Shown: positions 1-10,881, counted from the first letter of the stretch. The stretch: 64,000 nt of DNA from Agrocybe praecox (GCA_964017145.1 OZ024849.1:1426001-1490000), one strand, 5' to 3'. Notes: generated by a model not told the origin, from the sequence alone. Made by a program: numbers and translations.

Positions 1-574
1 TCGTAATCGATAATGAGGGAAATGTACCTGCATTCATTCATGAATTTGAAACGTAAATGCCTTGTCATTGCCGTTCCTGTTATTTTTTCTAATCGTCGGA
101 CTATCCGTAGCGCCCTGACTGAAATATCAACCACGATAAAATCCGTCGTTCTCAAGGATATACGCTGGTATAAGAAGATCCTGACCGGTGAAGCAATGAA
201 AGAAAAGATCGAAGATTGCAACGACCTGCTCGATAGACATGTCGAGCGCTTCCAGGTACGTACTTGTTCTCGTCGTTTTATTCCATATACTTATTACCTA
301 CAATTTCAGGTGGAAATTGCTTTGGCAAACAGACAGACCCTGGAGCGACACCGCACTGAGTCCTGTGCACAGAAAGATTTATATTTGACTACTATTGTTT
401 CCACTCTTCAGGTGAGCTGGAAGAGAAACCTAATCACTTTCTGTAATTACCATTAAATCCACTCGACAGGACCACAATGACGGTTTGCACCGAGAGATCA
501 AAATGGTCGCGCGAAAAGGCCTTTTTTTTTTTTCGCACATCAGTGGTCTTATATACGACGCAAATCAACACTAG
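1..574 (+). CDS. MLKL/HeLo-like helical-domain protein, 3' part only (copy 1)
   Basis: The window starts inside this gene. Exons read 1-52, 111-255, 310-411 and 470-574 (stop TAG), with GT-AG introns at the same places as in the copy at 1250-2566. The encoded segment has the helix-rich stretch LKDIRWYKKILTGEAMKEK, then LLDRHVERFQ, then VEIALANRQTLERHR. I infer the four-helix MLKL-like N-terminal domain found in many agaricomycete proteins, where it usually precedes a kinase, NACHT or other effector domain. No effector domain follows here: the reading frame runs through a T12 tract (522-533) and stops soon after, so the C-terminal tail differs from the second copy. The family call rests on pattern recognition. 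Whether this is an expressed short gene or a truncated relic cannot be decided because the 5' part lies outside the window. Confidence 0.5.
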
Positions 575-1249
575 GTTTGATCCCTAATTTAGTGTCGATC
601 GTGATGTACACAGCCGGACACACAGCTTAGATATGTTGAAATCAAATGGGACTTCGACTAAATTGGGTTAAAGGTTGTGATAATTTTACTTAGGACAAGG
701 TGCGGCCTCGCTCCGCTTCGGCTTTGGGGTATGATAGAGTATTTTTCTAGAAATTTTGTAAAGAAAGTTTGAACAGGCAAAATTGGAAGATGAGGAAAGA
801 CAGATGGCCACGGTATTCCGGATCATAATTCCATGAAAGGATGCAAGACCCAGGCGAACACAAATGAAATTGAAACGGACTCCGGAAAGGATTGTATTGT
901 TTGCAGACTCAAGAACAATAAGGATAGAAACCAAATAAATGTACACAAAAAACTGCGTTTGCTTAATTATAGAGTAATATGCAAGCTAACACATGCATAT
1001 GTTTAGCTCCAATAATAGAGAATTTTCAGTATGGGTATACGTACACTCACTCTATATATCTGTTTTTCTATATACCAGCGTACTAGGACCGAGGTACGAA
1101 GTGCAATGAACAGAGCAGTGTATGTCGTGCATTGCAGTATTCCGTCCGAGAGGATTGGTCCACTGCCTACTTGTTGGTAACCCCCCACAGTTTAGTTCTC
1201 TTATTACAGATCGTCGTCGAGTCTGCCTTCATTAATATTATCGGAAATC
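575..1249. other. Intergenic between the two MLKL-like copies
   Basis: No coding signal on either strand. The 5' flank of the next gene lies here. Nothing else is recognisable. Confidence 0.5.
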
Positions 1250-2566
1250 ATGGCCGAATTTGCTGCGTCGTCAACACCTACCAGGGTCCTCGCTCGATTG
1301 CGCCATCCTTATCCGAAATTCCCTGCGACTACTACAGGAAATAGGAGAGCTTTACAAGAATTGAATCAACCCTCCTCCACATCATTTTTGGCAGGGCATC
1401 AAGACAATGTCTCTCAAGGAACCGAAAAGAAGTTTCAAGTCTTTCATAAACTCGGTTGCAAACAGCCGTTTTCCAAGAGGAAACAAGCAGGACTTGAGGG
1501 ATCCTCTACTACACTAGGAGGACTACGCGAAACTGAGGGAGCATTGAACATTTCAGTATCCATATCCTCCTCAGATGGGAGGGTTTCTACAAACGATGGC
1601 TCGAACTCGAACACGACACGCCAGGAATCAAAATTGATTTGGATATTTAACAAGAGAAAGGTGGAGCCGGGAGACAAACGCAAGCTCAATCTGAGCCATA
1701 TCAAGTCAGCTCTGACGATTCTCGCTGGCGTCGGGGACATAGCACCTGTACCAGGACTGAAAGGAGCAGCGGGAATAATGCTAGAAATTGTCAGGATTGT
1801 TGAGGTGCGTAATTAATTGAGACTTTGACATTCTTGAGATCCCTTTAAATGTATATTGTTTACAGGTCGCACAAAGTAATGAGGAGGCTGCAAATGCTAC
1901 CGTCATACGCGCTTTTGAGCTTGTTCAGATTATTTCTGATCCATCCTTGGTGGTAATCGATAATGAGAAAAATGTACCTCTATTCATTCGTGCATTTGAA
2001 ACGTAAATGCCTTGTCATTGCTACTCCTCTTATTTTTTTCTAACCGTCGGACTATCCGTAGCGCTCTGACTGAAATATCAAAGACTATGAAATCCGTCGT
2101 TCTCAAGGATATACGCTGGTATAAGAGGATTCTGACCGGTGAAGCAATGAAAGAAAAGATCGAAGATTGCAACAACTTGCTCGACAGACATGTTGAGCGC
2201 TTCCAGGTACGTACTTGTCTTCGTCGTTTTATTCCATATACTTATCACGTACAATTTCAGGTGGAAATTGCTTTGGCAAACAGACAGACCCTGGAGCGAC
2301 ACCGCGCCGAGTCCTCTGTACAGAAAGAATTATATTTGACTACTATCGTTTCGACTCTTCAGGTGAGTTGGACGAGGCACCGAGTTGCTTGCTGTATATT
2401 TACCATGCAATCCACCCAACAGGAACACAACGACGGTTTGCGCCGAGAGATCAAAATGACTGCTCTAAAAATAAATGGGGCTATGTCTTTTATTTTTATT
2501 TTTAGCACATCAGTAATTCCAATTACACTAAATTCCAATTACACTAATTTTACGATTTCAAATTGA
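1250..2566 (+). CDS. MLKL/HeLo-like helical-domain protein, short form (copy 2)
   Basis: Five exons give an in-frame 360-aa model: 1250-1804, 1866-2002, 2062-2206, 2261-2362, 2423-2566. Residues 1 to about 150 are polar and low-complexity. The helical domain starts near residue 155 with IKSALTILAGVGDIAPVPG and continues through VIDNEKNVPLFIRAFE, DIRWYKRILTGEAMKEKI and VEIALANRQTLERHR. This pattern of long amphipathic helices after a short hydrophobic, Pro/Gly-containing segment matches what I know of the MLKL N-terminal-like domain of basidiomycete proteins, where it serves as an adaptor or membrane-acting death module. The usual C-terminal effector (kinase, NACHT-WD40 and so on) is absent. 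The last exon ends in a hydrophobic, Asn/Thr-rich tail that looks like read-through of former intron or flank. From residue ~190 onward it is nearly identical to copy 1, so the pair is a recent tandem duplication. Function in this genome is unknown. Confidence 0.55.
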
Positions 2567-3465
2567 CAAACAAAGTCATAAGAGGACGTCGAGAAAGGTA
2601 CTTAAGGGAAGAGCAATGGAGGGAGGAAATACGACGTCGCAGAGAAACAAAAACAAACAAGCGGTCAACATTTTCTGAATTACAAGGTTGGACGTAGGCT
2701 CGTGACCAGCCGTTACCTGTCGAACTCCGCTTTATGCCGAGAACAGCCGCTAGCATCTCCAGGTAACGGCTGGGAGCAACGGGGAGATTTACTAGGGTCA
2801 CGCCTTGTCACACGCGACTTAGAATTATTTCGAACCGTTCACACTTATTAACTCCTCACTTTCTGTCACTGTCCAATTTTGCTCTCTCTTTTCCCCGTCT
2901 TTCTACTTCTCAGTGTTATCCCTTCACTTTCTCACCATTGAGGGCCTTGGCTACCTTTCACAGGCTGTGGGTTTTGATTTAGACTGCAGATCAGTTGTCA
3001 AGTTTTTGATGAGTTTTCCCCAACCATTTCAATAAAAGCAAATATTGCCTGTAATTTTATGTAATGTGTAAAATTTATATTATTCAAAATAAAATATAGT
3101 TAGAAGAGTCTATGGACCATCCATGAATTGTTAAAAGTGTCAAAAGTTGAGTGTGGAAAGAGAGAGGAAAGATTTTGACGAAATGATGCACGCGCAAAAC
3201 ACGAAATTTCACTAAGTCCCTGTCACGCAGGGGGCCTTCCTCTAAATCGTCCCCCGTAACTCCCAGTCGTTAGGTGGTGATGCTCCTTTTCACAGTCCGA
3301 TTGATGTCCGCTTGATGTTAGGAAGCCAAACAATGCAGCGATATTGTAATGGACAATGACAAATCACCGCCTAACGTACTGGTCGCGAGTCTAGGTTGGA
3401 CGTAGGCTCGTGACCAACCGTTTCTGACGATCTTAGCACTTGATGCAGATGGCCGAGGTTTCGTT
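2567..3465. other. Intergenic, with two related hairpin repeats
   Basis: No gene is supported. Two short hairpin-like units (2687-2780 and 3395-3485) are listed separately. The rest is AT-rich flank of the MLKL-like gene. Confidence 0.5.
2687..2780. repeat. Hairpin-like short repeat, copy 1
   Basis: The unit starts GTTGGACGTAGGCTCGTGAC and ends ...GGCTGGGAGCAAC. Its arms are inverted (CCGTTACCTG against CAGGTAACGG). A second copy with the same first ~25 bases but a different stem lies at 3395-3485. It could be a tiny non-autonomous element. Confidence 0.5.
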
Positions 3466-3485
3466 CAGAAACGGCTGGGACCAAC
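3395..3485. repeat. Hairpin-like short repeat, copy 2, at the edge of the SFP1 duplication
   Basis: It starts like the unit at 2687 and folds through CCGTTTCTGA against TCAGAAACGG. Its right arm, from base 3466, is the first base block shared with the flank of the intact SFP1-like gene (20854 onward). Confidence 0.5.
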
Positions 3486-5740
3486 GAAGGCCTTTTTGAA
3501 CAAATTAAAACTCGGAAGAGCAAGTACACGCTCAATCCCACCGAATTTGTCAAGGAAACACGCCTAAACTGGCCTTTAAATTCAGTATATAATGGCCGTA
3601 ATTAATAATGGAAAGATTTGATAACTATATACCACTGGATATAGGCTACGGTTATCCCCACTGTAGTTTGATGTAGTGCAACATATTGAGTCCACTGGAA
3701 TTCACTCAGGACACTGTGACCTACCCTTGATATTCAGTGCACTCCACCAACGGTCGATGTATACCATAATCGCGTCCAGTGTACTACAGTATGACTGATT
3801 TTCGTTTCTACTGTGTTCCGGTGGATACTTGGTGGATACAGGTGGGTTTCCACTGCCGCGCATATCACTGAATTTCATAGCCATTCCTGTAAGATTTTCG
3901 CGCTGTATTGTTTTTAGATAAGATAGATGTATTTATTTATATGTATACCATGTACTAGAGTAAGGCGGGGAGGGTGATGGATAGTCGATACGATACATAC
4001 ATACAAAAAAAAAAAAGAGTATAAGATTCAATCAATCGGAAGAAGCAATCATTCGGAAGGAAAAAAGGAAAAGATAAAGCAGAAAGCGAGATACTAGCAC
4101 GAGAAAGGAAGGAGAACAAGAGACGAGAGATGGGCAAAGAGATTCGAGAATGGAACTCTATGAGTAGTAAGCACTATACGAAGATCAGGAAGGTTAACAA
4201 GTCAAAGAGAAGAGGAGAAAAGCTAAAAGAAAGAAACAGAAAAGAATATACGATATAAGATACCATTTCTCTATATATTCGATTCGCGGTACAAGTACTT
4301 TTTTATGTTTGTGTGTCGGTTGTTCGCCTAGAGTATTTGGGGATTTTGTGTGGTTTGTGTGGGTGGTGATTTTGATTTTGATTTGATTTGATTTTGATTT
4401 TTTTGGAGTGGGAGGGGATAACGGAAGGGAGATGATGAAAACGAAGACGATGGGAGCAGAGGGTGTGGACAGTAGGAGGTCAAGGAAAAGGGGGCAGGGG
4501 ATAAAAGGCAGAACACCAGGCTCCGACTCTCTACTGAAGCCAATCAAACAGCAAAATATATGTTGCAAGTTGGAGCATCGACGATATATATATCCCAAAC
4601 CGCCCACCGTCGACAAGCAGGCGCTGATTTCTTCTTGAACCAAAAAAAGGATATAGAAACCAGATGATGAAATAGTGGTGGTGATGGTGATGGTGATGTC
4701 GATGGCCAGGTAGTGCAGTGAGTGAAGAAAATGGAAAAGACGACAGATAATATACTGCCAACCACCAAACGCCGCCGCTGTCGTCGTCGTGTTCGTGTTC
4801 GTATTTGCATTTGTTGTCGTCCCCTGCTGACCTGACGAATAAAGCCTCGAGTACTGTGAGCCACCCTTAGCATCGACGCTCATCGAAAAGCCACCATCCG
4901 CAGCAGAAGCAGAGGCATTACCCACATACTCCCCACTACCAGCACCGACGTGCATCCCTGAGCCTCCCGAGCCGTGGTGCTGCTGCCCAGGTGAAGACCT
5001 AGCACTCGGTGACTGGGACGGATAAGGATGCGCATGTGAGTGGGACGGATGGACCTGGACCTGAACACCCTGTCCGCCCATATCTATGTCCATCTCCATC
5101 TCCATTTCCATCTCCAGGTCATCATGCTGCTGCTGGCGTTGCTGCCTATCTGCGCGCTCCTGCTGTTCCCTCCTCTCTCTCTCTTGTTCCCGTGCTTGTG
5201 CCTGCTGCTGAGCTTGCACCGCCTGAGCTTGAGCTTGGGCCTGCGCCTGGTACTGCCTCTGCACCTGCTGTGCGTAGTGCAAATATGCAGCTGCCACCAT
5301 GCACTGTGCCTGCTGCTGCTGCTGCTGTGCCTGTTGCTGTTGAGGCGAAGGCGACTGAGGCTGACCATTCGCACTCTGCATCTGTGGAGACGTCCTCGGC
5401 GAAGCCTTAGGCAACGTCCTAGGAGAATTGTTCAAAGACGCAGTCGCGCCAACCTGGAGATGCAAAGGCAAAGACGACAACGGCACATTCATCCGTTGGG
5501 AGAGTGCACTGGGCCCCACGACGTTGCCGTTGTTGCTATGCGCAGTCGAATCCGAATTGTTGCCGCCATTAATCTTATGAACAGAATTAACATTCGGAAC
5601 CACAAATGCCTGAGCCTGGACAGGCGGGGTAGTCGTAGGTATGATTGCTGTCGTCTTCGAGCTCGTCTTCGCAGCAGCAGGACCCGCATCCAGCCCATTC
5701 GTGTTGAGGCCATACATCGGGTATCCAGTATTGTTCACGC
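3466..5740 (-). pseudogene. Duplicated SFP1-like gene, 3' part plus 3' flank
   Basis: This block is collinear with 20854-23147, the 3' flank and C-terminal third of the intact SFP1-like gene. About 3466-4750 matches the flank and about 4750-5738 the coding part, including the poly-Gln stretch and the QAQAQAQAVQAQQQAQA-type repeat. Small indels and substitutions are common. The parent stop TAG (22132-22134) is replaced here by a Tyr codon, so a frame of 514 codons (4194-5738) stays open into former 3' UTR. The finger-coding part is missing from this block. It ends where the 1.47 kb insertion begins. No promoter or start for this fragment is evident, so it is a pseudogene, though the open frame could in principle be expressed. 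Confidence 0.8.
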
Positions 5741-7221
5741 CCGTTGATGCGCCCCGAGCCTTTCTAGGCTCTGAAAATTCGATTTCGAGCGTCTGGACCG
5801 AGTCCTATTGTTCGGATGACCTCGAGAACGTTCGACAAGTACTAGGGAACGTTCGGGGACATTCTACAAAGCACAACGAACGTATATTACATGCACCGAA
5901 CCAACCGCGCCACTACCGAACGAGTCTCGAGGCTCGAGGCCTCAAATGACGTCATTACCCGAGCTACACACCTTGGGAGCCTCACACCTATCCGCAGCGC
6001 GCTCCCCTCGGTTCGACAGTCTTAATGAGCATTCTAGGACATTCGACGAACCACAACGAACGTATTTCACGTCCACCGAACGAGTATTGACCCCAGCGAA
6101 CGAGACTCGAGCTCCAGACGACCCTCCAGGCCTTAAGCGAGTTCAGTACCATTCGGACAACTTCGTGGAGGTTCGGGAAGACTCGAGAACGTTCGAAGAC
6201 ACTCTACGAACACTAACGAACGTATTCGACACGCACCGAACGAGTAGTGGTACCACAAACTACTCTCGACGTCTCGAAGCCTCAAATGACGTCATCACCG
6301 GGCTTGTGTCAACTTTGAATGTCTCTCGTTCATTCGGTAGTGATCCACTGGGTTCGGCATATTGATAATATCGTTCGGCATATTGATAATATCGTTCGAC
6401 GACCCTTCCAGGGTAGTAATGAACCATCCCAAGTCACCAGAACGTCGATCTTCAAGCTTGGAAAGCGCCACCTGACCTCTCACGTTCGCCGGTCGCTCGA
6501 ACATCGCTTAATCGATTCCAAACTCTTTATGGAACTTCCTATACCTTACTATTCTGTTCGGGACACTTTAGTTCAGGGTTACGAACGTCAACGAACGTCA
6601 ACGAACGAATTCCATGTGCTCGCAGGTCTCTATTTCATTGTTTTATACATGTTGGACCCTTTGTTCTTGACATTTTACGATACTTCTTTGGACTTGTCAT
6701 TTATTTTGTTAGCTCCTATCTCTACCTTTCATATGGTTCGATTTTACTTCTTGTTCTTTATTTTACTAGTATAAAATCGACTGTATCTACCTACGAAAAA
6801 TATAAGAAAGTTACATTCTCCACTCTCTTCAGCTCAGTTCACCCTCAGTCTCGACTCGGAACCACTCGTATCACTCGTATCTCGTCTCGTACTTCGTAAC
6901 ATCGTCTCGTCTCGTTGCGTATATCGTCTACGCACTCGTATTTCGTCTCCGACGTTCCGTGTAACGTCTCCTTCGCACTCGGCATCGTACTCATTGTCAT
7001 CTCGCTCCCTCGAACACCTCTCGTTCGTCTCGATCTCTCGGCAACACCTCGAACCTCGTGTGAACGTATTCACCTCTGCTGGGACGCAGCCCGAACCTTG
7101 TCTCGCAACCTCAGAGCACCTCACGACGATTCCTGAGTGTTCTTTTGTTTTGTTTTGTTTAGCTCGCGCTTCGATCCTCTCTCTTTCTCCTGCACTCAGC
7201 TCGTCGTTCGCACATCACCGT
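5741..7221 (+). mobile_element. Solo-LTR-like insertion with 4-bp target duplication
   Basis: The element spans 5745-7217 (1473 bp), begins TGATGCG and ends CGCACATCA, giving short terminal inverted repeats of TG...CA type. It is flanked by the direct repeat CCGT (5741-5744 and 7218-7221). In the intact SFP1-like gene the same site (about 23147-23151) is uninterrupted and has CCGT once. A TATAAAAT box at 6770-6777 followed by a CTCGT-rich stretch is consistent with an LTR promoter and transcription start on the plus strand. There is no coding region, so it is a solo LTR or a non-autonomous LTR derivative. LTR size is large for a fungus and the target duplication is only 4 bp, so class is not certain. 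Confidence 0.65.
5800..6310 (+). repeat. Three diverged ~150-200 bp repeats inside the LTR-like element
   Basis: Three successive units share the order GTTCG..., GAACGTTCG, ACGAACGTAT(T), CACCGAACGAGT. Two of them (ending near 5957 and 6300) finish with the same CCTCAAATGACGTCAT block, which contains a perfect TGACGTCA (CRE-type) palindrome. Confidence 0.6.
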
Positions 7222-8290
7222 CAGAGGCTGAGGTGTCCCAACACGGCTATTCGCCATGCTCACAGGCATGCTGACCGTACCCCTCAGCGCACCGAATGTC
7301 AGCCCGCTCATACCGAGCACGCTCGAAGAGCTCGCCACGCCCGTCGTGTTCGTCGTGGTGGTGCTCGAATGCGTGGTCTGCGACTGCATCCTCGCCATCG
7401 AATTATTGGTGTTATTACTACCACCATGCTGCCCCCTCTTCATGGTCCCCCGAATGCCGATAATGGTACCTCAGCCCATTCGTATTCTTATACCGCCTCG
7501 TAGTCCCCAACCCCACACGCAAACGGCCTCAACCTCCTCTCCGCCTCCGCCTCAATCTCCCTCAACTCATCCGCAGGTATCTGCGCGAGGTCGTTGTACG
7601 TGAGACCCAAGATCGACGTGAGCCAGAGAGGCGTGGTGGGCGTCCTGGAGTTCTAGCCCGGAATAGGTACAGCTGCGCTCCCTCTTCCTCCTCTATTCGC
7701 ATTCGAATTCGAGCCATCCAAAGGTGATGGGTCCGAGTTCCCGCTTCTCCTAGCCTGCCCATCCATCCCTGCTCCTCCGTTACTAATCCTGTCGGACCTG
7801 ATACGATACGAACGTGTTGGGTGATTGGTGTGCCGATAAGGGCGTAGACGTATCGGGTGGAGTGGGTGCTCGTGAAGACGAAGAAGGTGAGGTAACAGCC
7901 ATAGATGTCTGGCGAGACGTGGCCGTCGACGGGGGTGGAGGAGCTGGGGCGTCGATGTTGTCTAATTCCATATCGTCCGCTGCGTCAAACGAATACTGCT
8001 GTTGGTGCTGGATCTGTTGGAACTGCTGAAATTGCTGTTGTTGGTGTGATTGGGCATCGGAAGAGGAACTGTGTAGGGACTTCATACACGGTCGGGTTGA
8101 AAGGACCCTGAATCTGGGCATGTCTCTGAGCAGATCCTGGCTGGAGGACGACGATATGGACTTCCTCGAAATGTTCAAGAAGAGCATCGAGATATGTGAG
8201 GTACTGACCACAGCAAGTGTAATTTCGGCACTGATAGAATACGAGTCAAAAATTATAACGAAACAATACACCGAAAATATCAAGAAATTT
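7218..8290 (-). pseudogene. Duplicated SFP1-like gene, middle and N-terminal fragments
   Basis: Directly after the insertion the homology to the SFP1-like gene resumes. About 7222-7650 matches 23151-23625, 7655-7790 matches 23665-23790, and 7795-8290 matches 25150-25650. There is a ~66 bp internal deletion near 7437 that removes the end of the second finger region, and a ~1.35 kb deletion at about 7790 that removes the KPFKCPQPNC finger and the region before it. The first finger segment (about 8110-8230) is still visible in reverse. Frames are broken by many small indels. Confidence 0.8.
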
Positions 8291-8660
8291 CTCACCAGTA
8301 ATCTTTTGGTATTTACAGACGTTACCCATCATGTGCATGAGCCTTCAACGTTCAACGAGAAACGAGAAACGACAGGAAGTTCGACGGCAGTCTATACCCA
8401 GATACTATTCGCCACGATCCTTAAGAGGATATTCTTCCATGCTGTACCGACTGCCTTGTCGGTGATCGGCACTCTGTCCATCATCAGCTCGGCGTTGCAA
8501 GTATGTTGCTGTAAGTCCTTTATATTATTCCGATATTCCAATTCATCATCGAATATTGAGAGCTTACCTTTACGTTTTCGCACAACTGACAAAGGAAAGG
8601 GAGAAAGGGAAACAAGGACCTTCCGCGATGAGCAAGACGATGACGAGCGGCACAGCGATG
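8275..8660. repeat. Local duplication unit A
   Basis: This stretch resembles 9385-10090: ...CAGACGTTAC..., GAGAAACGACAGGAAG, TTCTTCCATGCTGTACCGAC, then CTTCCGCGATGAGCAAGACG. It is the copy that lacks the inverted-repeat element found in unit B. Origin of the sequence is unknown, and no protein is recognisable. Confidence 0.55.
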
Positions 8661-8929
8661 AACGAGAGGGTTGGAGAGGATTATACGTGAGGGCAGAGGC
8701 ATCGAGTTCGAGCTTGGAAAGGGAACGCGAGCTTGAAGTTGACGTTGATGAGTAAACCTGTGGCAGTGCAATCCGACCAAGAATAGAATGCAACTTCCAT
8801 TTGTGTCCAATGCGTGTCTGCTCACTGCGCCAATTCTGCCCGCCGCCGTTTGCTGATAGCCTCGCGAATCCCGCACCTCCCACTCGCATCCATCTCTCTT
8901 GGCTTGTTCTTGTCAGAGGAGGATGATGA

Positions 8930-9190
8930 TGGTCCTGCACACGAGCTCCATGATCCATCGATGACCAACGCCTCCGCGCTAGGAGTCGCTCCCTTCACAC
9001 TCGGATTCGGAAGACGATATCCCTCCATACTCGTCATCGCAGACAACGGTGTCGGTGGCCCCGTAGCCGACTGCGAATTCTGCAGTGTGTCAAGGCTCAA
9101 CCGCTTAACCGCGCCTTCGTGATCGTCCCGTTGGGAAAATATTAATCTTGCTAGACTCCTTATTCGCCGCTGTCCGATGCTAGAATTTTT
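8930..9190 (-). pseudogene. Displaced SFP1-like fragment
   Basis: This segment matches about 24090-24340 of the intact gene, part of the region deleted from the preceding pseudogene block. It keeps the same orientation but lies outside its proper order. It shows that the duplicated copy was rearranged, not only deleted. Confidence 0.65.
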
Positions 9191-9384
9191 ATTCCTTGGA
9201 CTTTGTTGTACCGCCATTTCGGAGCACTATTGCTCGGAGAGGAGAATACGAAGCAGGAGTCATTCGCTAGACGTGAGTGTCATGTTTTTTTGCCCTATTC
9301 AGGCATGGTGAACCCTATCGTTCTCGAAGGCGTGGGTGTCGTTGAACCTATTCGTCTTTGTCGCTCAAGTAAGTGAATCGATAT

Positions 9385-10090
9385 TCTTCTAGATTCGACG
9401 AATTATATTTCACCACCAACCTTTTTGATATCCAGACGTTACTCACCTTGGGTATTCAACGAGAATGAGAAACGACCGGAAGAGTTTCAATGGCAATACT
9501 GTACGAAACTGTATGGTGGCAACGTAACGCATAACGCACCGGCAGATTTGTTGCCTAACCCGTGTACCTGTAACGCATAACGCAGGCCAGGTTGCTAATA
9601 TGGCGGCAAGTATTTTTGAGCTCTTTTTCACGAATTTTGCATTTCTACGTGTACTATGTAATTCTATGATGCTAATAGCTCAATTAATGCACTAAACACA
9701 AGAGAATACTATGTACTAACATGATAATTGAAGAAAACCGTAACTACTTTGATTTTCGGTGCTCGGCAGTGCCGAGTCGATTGGGGTCCATGTTGCTTAT
9801 TTTGGCTTCCGTAACGCATAACCCCCCCTCAGGTTGCTAACGTGGCGGCGGCTAGAAACGTAACGCACCCTTATTGGGTTGCCACCATACAGTTTCGTAC
9901 AGTATATGCCAAGATCGTTACGTGTGAACTTAGAATAGTCTTCCATGGTGTACGTACCGACTTTGTTGTCAGTGATCGGAACGCTGCTTATTTTTCAATG
10001 GATTTCTCACGGGTCCTTTTGCCTTTCTGTACAACCGACAAAGGAAAAAGAAGACCTTCTGCGATGAGCATGATGATGACGAGCGCAATC
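9385..10090. repeat. Local duplication unit B, interrupted by a MITE
   Basis: Diverged second copy of the 8275-8660 sequence (shared CAGACGTTAC, TCTTCCATGGTGTACGTACCGAC, CTTCTGCGATGAGCATGATG). The 404-bp element at 9499-9902 sits inside it. Confidence 0.55.
9499..9902. mobile_element. MITE with 25-bp perfect terminal inverted repeats and TA duplication
   Basis: Bases 9499-9523 (start CTGTACGAAACTGTATGG) are the exact reverse complement of 9878-9902. TA flanks both sides (9497-9498 and 9903-9904). The paralogous unit at 8275-8660 has a single TA at the matching site (about 8398), so it is an empty site. Size, lack of coding capacity and TA duplication point to a Tc1/mariner-type MITE. Sub-terminal repeats of GTAACGCATAAC and GTTGCTAA..TGGCGGC are also inverted. 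Confidence 0.8.
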
Positions 10091-10615
10091 TTCAAAGTCT
10101 CGAGTCCTCCTTCCGCCAACCCATATCAATCTCAGCGTCCTCCTCCTTACGCTGCCTTCTGTTTATGCCTCTTCTCCCTCTCGACTCAAGTTCAAGACTT
10201 CGCCCATTATAACCTCCTCTTTCATACTTGCATCTACTGAGTATTGAATACGCTTCGAATCTGCTCTATTTTTGGGACGCTTTCAGACTTCTGAGTAGGC
10301 GCCTAGATCTTGAAAGCTTGAGGATTGGCGCTGTGGATTCGAAACACTGTGATCTTGCGATAGGGCCCGTGGAGCTCGGCTTCGCGTAGTACCATCTAGG
10401 TACAATGGAAGTTACTGAGGACTTGTATATCAATATAGCATCTACGCCTGTACTATGAAATGGAAGTGAACCGGGGGCTGTACTACCGTTACCGAGAGGG
10501 ACAGGGTCTGGTTTTTAATGCCCGGGACGTGATGGTATCAACTTCCCGCTCGTTATAGGAGCTGTCAAGAGGCTGGGGTCCCAGTAACATCTGTAGTCAC
10601 AGATTAATGTTCTCC

Positions 10616-10881
10616 CCGTCTTCATGTACTTGTATGTTTTCGGCAAGTTTTCTTTTCAAGTTGTCCGCGTCAGCACTGCTCTAAGTAATAGACTCGTTAT
10701 TGGGTTATACGATGTCATATAATGTGTATGGCATACCATGATATATAAAATAAGAAATATATTAAATACATCTTTGAAAAGTTAAACACACGCAATGTTG
10801 AACTCGGAAAACATATATATACTATGGCATATATGACATAGCATGAAAACTTGCCGAAAACATACAAGTACATGAAGACGG
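10616..10881. mobile_element. MITE-like element with 37-bp perfect inverted repeats
   Basis: Bases 10616-10652 (start CCGTCTTCATGTACTTGTAT) are the exact reverse complement of 10845-10881. The 192-bp core is AT-rich with palindromic ATATAT/TGGCATA motifs and codes for nothing. No convincing target duplication is seen, so the superfamily is open. Confidence 0.7.

Noticed and set aside
5009..5747. Long plus-strand frames over the SFP1 relic and at 22389-22827
   Set aside because: They are antisense shadows of the Gln/Ala-rich coding repeat on the minus strand; the leucine runs are what CAG/CTG repeats give in other frames.
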